From contig NZ_QRCU01000072.1 in assembly GCF_003369445.1 (NCBI RefSeq), positions 1 through 53,508 of the forward strand: DNA of 53,508 bases, given 5' to 3'. Positions 49,401-53,508 of this stretch are shown here, piece by piece. Both the position numbers and the translations under genes were made by a program. The DNA comes from Arthrobacter silvisoli (lineage in GTDB: Bacteria > Actinomycetota > Actinomycetes > Actinomycetales > Micrococcaceae). The number at the start of each line of letters is the position of its first letter. Position 1 is the stretch's first letter. The notes under the pieces were generated by a model. The model worked only from the letters and a program-made list of their open reading frames with translations. It did no database searches and was not told the DNA's origin.

Positions 49401-49950
49401 ACTCGCCGTTGCCGTCGCGGTCAATCCACAGCTTCCCCGCGGTTCCGCCCCGGTACCGCTTCCACCAGGCAGGCTCCCGGGACAGCACGGTGGCCAGGAC
49501 CACGGGCCGCTCGTCCCCCACTTCGGGTCCGAAGGCCACCGATTCCACCGGCCCGTACGGGAGCTCGACGGCGGAGCCGCCGTCCAGCGGCAGCGCGTAG
49601 GAATAGCTGTGGCGGCTTTCGGACTGCCGGTACGAGCTGGTGACCAGCACCTCTCCCGCCGGGGTGAACCCCCGGACCCGGGTGCTGCTGTGGCCGAAGT
49701 AACTCAGCTGGCGGTAGTTCCCGCCGTCGACGTCGGCCGTGACCACCTCAGGTGCGGTGCCGACGACCGTGGTCCAGACAAGCCGTTTTCCATCCGGCGA
49801 GAAGCGGGGGCTGCGGGAAGGCAACTGCTGGGCCGAAACCCGCCAGGCGCGTCCGCCGGCGAGCGGAGCGATCCAGACGTCGTCCTCGGCCACGAAGGTG
49901 ACCAGATCGCCGTGCAGATGCGGAAAACGGAAGTAACTCGAGGAGGTCAT
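46453..49950 (-). CDS. Tricorn-type S41 peptidase
   Basis: This 1165-residue protein is built like the tricorn protease. N-terminal beta-propeller repeats (about 1-330 and 460-640) contain PRFSPDGKRLVW and SPDSQWLAWS units. They are separated by a Pro/Ala/Thr-rich insert at about 375-440. A helical domain with the catalytic His motif ELHGELGTSHAY, a PDZ domain (GDILLAIDGVALSAG) and the S41 core follow, with nucleophile Ser1044 in EFAGSDGD. Tricorn degrades peptides released by the proteasome. No signal peptide is seen, so it is cytosolic. TATGAT plus 6 bases precedes the ATG. Confidence 0.92.
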   Translation of the reverse strand: MTSSSYFRFPHLHGDLVTFVAEDDVWIAPLAGGRAWRVSAQQLPSRSPRFSPDGKRLVWTTVVGTAPEVVTADVDGGNYRQLSYFGHSSTRVRGFTPAGEVLVTSSYRQSESRHSYSYALPLDGGSAVELPYGPVESVAFGPEVGDERPVVLATVLSREPAWWKRYRGGTAGKLWIDRDGNGEFERLVPELDGNLTDPLWIDGRIAFLSDHEGHGNLYSVLPDGSGLRRHTDHEDFYVRHAATDGTRVVFESAGELWVLPGLSEDATAVKLDITLGSASQNRRPAPLKVGAHLGEVFPNEAGTASAVESHGTIHWLRHKDGPSRVIEATPGVRARLPRPLAGGRIAYVADHGGVEAIYIKDIAAPLSVQAGSRPETAGAAPSTQPVAPLPDALPRPVSAAAVTGNSSTGNTEAGSATVPGGAAVQPGDAGQHPDSADGGTSAAETVTEAAEPVRRIDFPRPARPGALEASPDGRWLAVGTAFGDVFLADTRDGTLEPLVTIGDGSIDALAWSPDSQWLAWSEPVTSFGSRSKLRMTKVDGSSGIIDITDGRFCDESPVFTPDGKFLAFLSNRSFDPVYDGHAFDLSFPSPIKPYLLALAADTPSPFGPAVESLETDAEPAASGTAVPEVRVDVDGLPFRVIGVPVPQGNYSVLSAADGALLWLDTPLSGVTGDGRGSLQDKAPAPSLVRYELGKQKQSTLVPALTRYRLSADGKRIVFVHEKQLSAAPATAKADEESGELVKVDLQRIRVLLEPLAVWGQAFDEAWRLQRDFFWTEDMAGQDWDAVRRRYRPLVERLGSHDDLVDLLWELHGELGTSHAYVRPAAVSEPGSNGQGRLGADFEYREGGWEIIRILSGDSSDPLANPPLKRPGADAKEGDILLAIDGVALSAGVTPAKQLLGAAGRAVELTLRNGPGHGAAAGQQRRIAVVPLKDEERLRYQEWVHGNRRTVREASNGTFGYLHVPDMMANGWAQLHRDLDTETALDGLIVDVRRNRGGHTSQLVAELIGRKVTGWSMPRGERPRTYPHHAPRGPVVILADEFAGSDGDIITQVSKLRGIGPVIGTRTWGGVVGIDNRFTLADGTGVTQPRYATWFGDGVAWGVENFGVEPDIEVLFPPHAYAAGIDPQLEYGIGALKEMIQELPTDRPPLREGYRTLRPEPLPPRP

Positions 49951-49956
49951 TGTTCG

Positions 49957-49962
49957 ATCATA
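49957..49962 (-). promoter_or_regulatory. -10 element for a leaderless tricorn-protease mRNA
   Basis: TATGAT on the minus strand is followed by 6 bases and the ATG at 49950. It is the closest to TATAAT of the leaderless promoters in the window. Confidence 0.65.
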
Positions 49963-50034
49963 GTCAAACGGCCATGGCGCTTCCGGACGCCGTCATTGCC
50001 GCCTGAAAACCGTGTGCCGTGGTGTGATGAAGAC

Positions 50035-50928
50035 ATGCGAATCGTCATCTCCGGAGCATCGGGCTTGATCGGGACCACGCTGGCGGAAAGCCTTCGCAGC
50101 AAGGGCCATGAGGTGGTCCGGCTGGTCCGGCGGCCGGCAGCCGCTGCCGACGAACGGTCCTGGGATCCGGCGGCCCGGGTCCTGGACGCCAAGGTCCTCG
50201 ACGGCGCGGGCGCCGTGATCAACCTTTCGGGCGCGGGCATCGGCGATCGGCGCTGGACCAAAGCCCGGCTGCGGGAGTTGTCGGCGTCGCGCCTGCAGTC
50301 CACGGAGACCCTGACGTTGGCCATGTCCCGGGTGGACGTTCCGCCGCAGGTGTTCCTGAGCCAGTCCGCTTCCGGGTACTACGGCTCGCGCCCCGGTGTG
50401 CTCCGGGAGGATGCCGGCCCCGGTTCAGGCGTGCTGTCCAGGCTGTGCATCGAGTGGGAAGCCGCCGCACATACGGCGCCGCCGGGCGTCAGGGTTGTCA
50501 CGCCCCGGACCGGAATAGTCCTCAGCCCGAAAGGAGGGGCCCTCGGTCCATTGCTCCCGCTGCTGAAGCTTGGCCTGGGCGGCCCCCTCGGCAACGGGCG
50601 GCAGTTCTGGCCGTGGATCACGCTGCCCGATGAGGTTGCCGCCCTTGAGTTCCTGCTCGGATCCGCGCTCGAAGGACCGGTGAATGTCTGCGCGCCGGAA
50701 AGCGCGGACGTCAACGCCTTGGTGGCCGCCCTGGGCCGGGCCGTCCACAGGCCCGCATTTTTCAGGGTTCCCGCCCCGGCGTTGCGCTTGGCGCTCGGCC
50801 GGCTGGCGGATGAACTGGTCCTCGCGAGCCAGCGGATGGAACCGGCCCGCCTGCTGGACGCCGGTTTCGACTGGCAGCACCCGGCCCTCTCCGACGCCGC
50901 GGCATGGCTGGCGGCCGAGCTCCGCTGA
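50035..50928 (+). CDS. TIGR01777-family NAD-dependent epimerase/dehydratase-like protein
   Basis: This 297-residue extended SDR protein starts MRIVISGASGLIGTTLAESL, with the GxxGxxG nucleotide-binding motif. It contains VINLSGAGIGDRRWT, SQSASGYYGSR (Tyr of the SDR active site) and RTGIVLSPKGGAL, all typical of TIGR01777, followed by the C-terminal DUF1731-like region. Its reaction is unknown. In M. tuberculosis the orthologue Rv2216 lies between dlaT and lipB; here a protease and a kinase gene intervene. The frame is open far upstream but only antisense to the protease. TGTGAT 6 bases before the ATG may be a weak -10. Confidence 0.9.
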   Translation: MRIVISGASGLIGTTLAESLRSKGHEVVRLVRRPAAAADERSWDPAARVLDAKVLDGAGAVINLSGAGIGDRRWTKARLRELSASRLQSTETLTLAMSRVDVPPQVFLSQSASGYYGSRPGVLREDAGPGSGVLSRLCIEWEAAAHTAPPGVRVVTPRTGIVLSPKGGALGPLLPLLKLGLGGPLGNGRQFWPWITLPDEVAALEFLLGSALEGPVNVCAPESADVNALVAALGRAVHRPAFFRVPAPALRLALGRLADELVLASQRMEPARLLDAGFDWQHPALSDAAAWLAAELR

Positions 50929-50948
50929 TTCCGGCCCTGCAGCCCGTG

Positions 50949-50963
50949 CCCGCGCAGCGCGGG
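50949..50963. terminator. Possible terminator between the TIGR01777 and kinase genes
   Basis: CCCGCGC-A-GCGCGGG is a perfect inverted repeat, effectively a 6-bp stem with a 3-base loop, in the 63-base gap between convergent genes. Flanking GC-rich sequence may extend it. There is no T tract. Confidence 0.4.
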
Positions 50964-50991
50964 GTGCGCGGGCCGTGGCGCAGGAGTCCCT

Positions 50992-52623
50992 TCAGGTGCG
51001 TCCGGCGAGGATGTCCGCAATCCGCCACCCGCCGTCGGCCTTAGACAGCAGCAGCCGCAGTTTCTGCGGCGCCGCGGCCGCCCGGGTGCGGAGCAGCTTC
51101 CCTGACGCGTCGCGCTCCTCGAACCCGGAGGTCTCGACGACGGCAGTAACGGCTGCTTCGCCGTCGCGGGGAGGACTGGACACCCGGATGTCCTTCAGGA
51201 CAGTGGTGAACCCCGCAAGGACGACGCCCGCCTTTTCCATTTGATCCCGGATCTTCGCGTCGGCGGCAGCCGCTGGAGAACTCCGGGCGTTGACCTCGGC
51301 GAGAAGTTCGAGCTTTCCAGTGCGCAGGGCGGAGTCGCGGAGGGCAGACAGGCCCTTGATGGCTTCTTCGGGCCGCTCTGAACGCAATTGCGCGCGGACC
51401 GTTTCACTGATGCCTTCATCTGTGCCGCCCGGCTGGGTACCGGCCGCGGAACCGGTGGCAGTTCCGGCGGACGTCCCGGGGTCGGTCCCGGGCTCCCGGA
51501 CACCCACGGGCCCCGACGTGCCGGCGCTCTGGGCTTCCGTGCCGGTCACCGGGGGCGCTGCCGACCACCAGATTCCGCCCGCCACCAGGAGCACCGCGGT
51601 CAGGGCGCCGAGAACCCCACCCCGGATCCTCCGCGAGTTCATCGCCGAGGGCCGCTGCCCGGCCCCTGCTGCGGAGGCCCTGCCCGGAAGCCTGGGCGCA
51701 AACCGGCCAAGCCTGCCCGTCAGGCGCTGGGCGCGCGCACCCTTGCGCGCCGTGCCCGGTGCAGGGCGGCGCCGGGTCAACAGTTCCGGAACAACGCTGC
51801 TGTCCACTGCGTCGGAGAGATCCACCGGTACCGCCGCTGCGCTCCGGTAGACGGCAGCGCCGAAGGCCATCGCCGGCGGCCGGGCAGCAACGTCTTCCTG
51901 GAGCCCGGCCTCAATAGCGGCGGCCAAAGCCGGAGGCACCTCGGGTACGAGCAGGGTGAGCGGCGGGCGCCTCGATGCACTCCCGGGAGGCGTCCCGGTG
52001 AGGCAGTACCAGGTAAGGGCAGCCAGGGAAAAGCAGTCCCGCTCGGGGCGGAGCACACCCGACGCGCCACCCGCAGCCGGGTCGCTGAATCCGGGTGTCC
52101 CTTCGACCGGTGCCGCCCCGGGATCCCCGAGCATCCGCGCGGTCCCGAGGTCTGCCAGCAGCGGCTTGCCGTGCGCGGTGAACAGCACGTTTCCCGGAGA
52201 CACGTCGGAGTGCACCACGCCTTCCTGGTGAAGGAACGCCAGGAGGCGTGCCAGGGGCGTGATGACCGTGACCGTCTCGCCCACGCTGAGCCTTTTCCGC
52301 GTACTGACAAGCCGTCCCAAGGAACCACCGGCGGCGTAGTCCATCACCAACCCGGGCAGGCCCTCGAAGCCACCTCCGAGCCGCACCACCTCGTGCAGCG
52401 CCAGCAGGTGTTCGTGCTGCAGGCGGGAAAGGATCCTGACCTCCCGCTGCAGTCCGGCCATGGACTGCGGGTCAGACAGCCCGTCCGCGCCGATGAAGCA
52501 TTTGACGGCCACTTGGCGGCCATCGCCCGTGGCCGTGGCAAGCCACACGGATGCGCTGGCGCCGCGGCCCAGCTCACGGACCGCCTCGTGGCCGGGAATC
52601 AGCGGAGCATCGGGAATTTCCAT
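50992..52623 (-). CDS. Membrane-anchored serine/threonine protein kinase with atypical motifs
   Basis: The kinase domain spans residues about 10-265: glycine loop GRGASASV (19-26), Lys41 in VAVK, alpha-C Glu61, catalytic loop HSDVSPGN (138-145) and DLG (158-160) in place of DFG. The usual APE is not found after GTPGFSDPAAG. A basic juxtamembrane region, one transmembrane helix (about 336-354) and an extracytoplasmic part of about 190 residues follow. That part has a Gly/Thr/Pro linker and a folded domain ending GGWRIADILAGRT, NTF2/IMS-like in pattern. Catalytic Lys, Asp and Asn are kept, so activity is likely. PASTA repeats are absent. Confidence 0.88.
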   Translation of the reverse strand: MEIPDAPLIPGHEAVRELGRGASASVWLATATGDGRQVAVKCFIGADGLSDPQSMAGLQREVRILSRLQHEHLLALHEVVRLGGGFEGLPGLVMDYAAGGSLGRLVSTRKRLSVGETVTVITPLARLLAFLHQEGVVHSDVSPGNVLFTAHGKPLLADLGTARMLGDPGAAPVEGTPGFSDPAAGGASGVLRPERDCFSLAALTWYCLTGTPPGSASRRPPLTLLVPEVPPALAAAIEAGLQEDVAARPPAMAFGAAVYRSAAAVPVDLSDAVDSSVVPELLTRRRPAPGTARKGARAQRLTGRLGRFAPRLPGRASAAGAGQRPSAMNSRRIRGGVLGALTAVLLVAGGIWWSAAPPVTGTEAQSAGTSGPVGVREPGTDPGTSAGTATGSAAGTQPGGTDEGISETVRAQLRSERPEEAIKGLSALRDSALRTGKLELLAEVNARSSPAAAADAKIRDQMEKAGVVLAGFTTVLKDIRVSSPPRDGEAAVTAVVETSGFEERDASGKLLRTRAAAAPQKLRLLLSKADGGWRIADILAGRT

Positions 52624-52738
52624 GCTTCAAGAATTACCTGAAACCCGGAAACCCCGCAGAAGTTATCCACAGGCAGCCAAATCACCGGTGATGACTGAGA
52701 GCTTGGCCACAAAATCATGGCCTGGCACGCGCGGGGTC

Positions 52739-52744
52739 TAAGCT
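52739..52744 (+). promoter_or_regulatory. Candidate -10 element for a leaderless lipB mRNA
   Basis: TAAGCT is followed by 7 bases and the lipB ATG at 52752; no ribosome-binding site is present. Confidence 0.55.
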
Positions 52745-52751
52745 TGAACGC

Positions 52752-53420
52752 ATGACTCTTGAGTTCTCACAACTGGGTCTTGCCCCCGATTTCGTTGATT
52801 ACATGCACGGCTGGGACGTGCAGCGCGAAATCCACAACAAAGTTGTTGCCGGCGAGGGACCCAATACCGTCTTGCTCCTGGAGCACGCCGCCGTCTACAC
52901 GGCAGGCAAGCTGACGGAAGACCACGAGCGTCCCTTCGACGGAACCCCCGTGGTTCCCGTCGACCGCGGCGGCAAACTCACCTGGCACGGTCCTGGCCAG
53001 TTGATCGCGTATCCGATCATCAAACTGAAGAACCGTGCCGGCATCCGCGACTACGTTGAACGCTTGGAAGCCACCATGATCGCCGTGATGGCGGACTACG
53101 GCATCAAGGCCGAACGCATCAAGGGCCGCGCCGGGGTCTGGATCAAGGCCGACGACAAGGGCCCGGACCGGAAGATCGCCGCGATCGGCATCCGGGTCCT
53201 CGACGGCGTGACCATGCACGGCGTCGCCATCAACTGCAGCAATGACCTCGCACCCTATGCGCAGATCATCGCCTGCGGCATCACAGACGCCGGGGTCACC
53301 ACCATGTCCCTGGAGACGGGCCGCACCATCAACCCGGCGGACATCGTCGACCGCTTCGTCGAAGAATTCCGCAAGCACGAAGAAGCACTCGTCCTCAGCC
53401 CCGAAGGAGCTATCCAGTGA
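52752..53420 (+). CDS. lipB: Octanoyl-[acyl-carrier-protein]:protein octanoyltransferase
   Basis: LipB transfers octanoate from acyl carrier protein to the lipoyl-domain lysine of E2 and GcvH proteins, the first step of lipoate synthesis. The 222 residues carry RGGKLTWHGPGQLIAYP, the catalytic Lys141 in RKIAAIG and Cys175 in IIACGI. The last is usually PCGI in the family, so Ala174 is a mild variant. The stop overlaps the lipA start as GTGA, giving translational coupling. Together with LipA it modifies the E2 encoded 7.5 kb upstream. Confidence 0.96.
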   Translation: MTLEFSQLGLAPDFVDYMHGWDVQREIHNKVVAGEGPNTVLLLEHAAVYTAGKLTEDHERPFDGTPVVPVDRGGKLTWHGPGQLIAYPIIKLKNRAGIRDYVERLEATMIAVMADYGIKAERIKGRAGVWIKADDKGPDRKIAAIGIRVLDGVTMHGVAINCSNDLAPYAQIIACGITDAGVTTMSLETGRTINPADIVDRFVEEFRKHEEALVLSPEGAIQ

Positions 53421-53508
53421 CCCTGGCACCTGAAGGCCGTAAGTTGCTGCGTGTTGAGCAGCGCAACAAAGCGGTTCCGGTCGAACGCAAGCCCGAGTGG
53501 ATCAAGGC
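53417..53508 (+). CDS. lipA: Lipoyl synthase, N-terminal fragment cut by the window end
   Basis: The GTG at 53417 opens a frame reading MTLAPEGRKLLRVEQRNK and then a PVERKPEWIK-like segment, the usual N-terminus of actinobacterial LipA. About 30 codons are visible; the Fe-S cluster motifs lie beyond the window. LipA is a radical-SAM enzyme that inserts two sulfurs into the octanoyl group attached by LipB. It overlaps lipB by four bases. Confidence 0.9.
   Translation, partial: MTLAPEGRKLLRVEQRNKAVPVERKPEWIK

Noticed and set aside
48655..50034. Extension of the TIGR01777 gene upstream to 48655
   Set aside because: It lies antisense to the tricorn-protease gene and the SDR fold begins exactly at ATG 50035.
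1..53508. CRISPR arrays, prophage, insertion sequences, tRNA or rRNA genes
   Set aside because: No regularly spaced repeats, integrase or transposase motifs, terminal repeats or tRNA-like cloverleaf sequences were seen; gene order looks like conserved core chromosome.

Overview
The window is high-GC (roughly two thirds G+C by eye), gene-dense actinobacterial chromosome. Gene content and order fit Arthrobacter sensu lato (family Micrococcaceae, order Micrococcales): a DUF3159/OB-fold/DUF3710/dut/DUF3093/DUF4193 block, SepH, a small zinc-ribbon protein convergent with SigA, a PAC2 protein, and a cydD-cydC fusion. The genus is an inference from protein families and synteny. I see no phage, insertion sequence, CRISPR array, tRNA or rRNA. 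No gene-free stretch exceeds 300 bases; the largest gaps are 30330-30612, 36049-36319, 40074-40327 and 41855-42084, and all carry regulatory-looking sequence.

Layout. 1-6364 (minus): aconitase, an RNA m5U-type methyltransferase and an APC permease. 6463-7859 (plus): two TrkA/RCK potassium-regulation proteins, divergent from the permease. 7871-10349 (minus): DUF3159 membrane protein, OB-fold protein, DUF3710 protein and dUTPase. 10446-12931: DUF3093 protein (plus), DUF4193 zinc protein (minus) and SepH (plus). 12936-18380 (minus): thymidine kinase, alkaline-phosphatase-fold enzyme, DUF5998-type protein and a GNAT/acyl-CoA-synthetase-like protein acetyltransferase. 18435-20975 (plus): topoisomerase IV A subunit. 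20972-23142: VOC protein (minus), DinB and nitronate monooxygenase (plus). 23147-30329 (minus): the cytochrome bd operon cydA-cydB-cydDC plus a tandem GNAT gene. 30613-31994 (plus): BlaI-type repressor and M56 metallopeptidase, divergent from cydA. 32095-34203 (minus): topoisomerase IV B subunit. 34425-39071: zinc-ribbon protein (plus), then SigA, DUF4192 and an MFS transporter (minus). 39135-40073 (minus): PAC2 protein. 40328-45288 (plus): leucyl aminopeptidase, dihydrolipoamide dehydrogenase and a two-lipoyl-domain E2. 45424-46378 (plus): small membrane protein and OsmC. 46453-49950 (minus): tricorn-type protease. 50035-50928 (plus): TIGR01777 epimerase. 50992-52623 (minus): protein kinase. 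52752-end (plus): lipB and truncated lipA.

How they work together. LipB and LipA make the lipoyl groups carried by Lys43 and Lys172 of the E2, and LpdA reoxidises them; E2-TIGR01777-lipB-lipA is the mycobacterial dlaT-Rv2216-lipB-lipA order with extra genes inserted. The permease and the two TrkA proteins form a probable potassium module. ParC and ParE are encoded about 11 kb apart and form topoisomerase IV. CydA/CydB with the CydDC exporter make the high-affinity bd oxidase, and the divergent BlaI/M56 pair is placed to control it.

Most interesting signals. Three copies of TTCTAC-N5-GTAGAA lie in the cydA-blaI intergenic region, and a fourth near-match lies 15 kb away at the promoter of the small membrane protein at 45424. 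This suggests a small BlaI-family respiratory regulon that needs no beta-lactam connection. Other signals are a GGACATGTCC repeat cluster between the M56 and parE genes, an ECF-sigma-like promoter before sigA, an iron-box-like palindrome before acnA, and a recurrent TAnnnT-N6-start-codon arrangement that points to many leaderless mRNAs.
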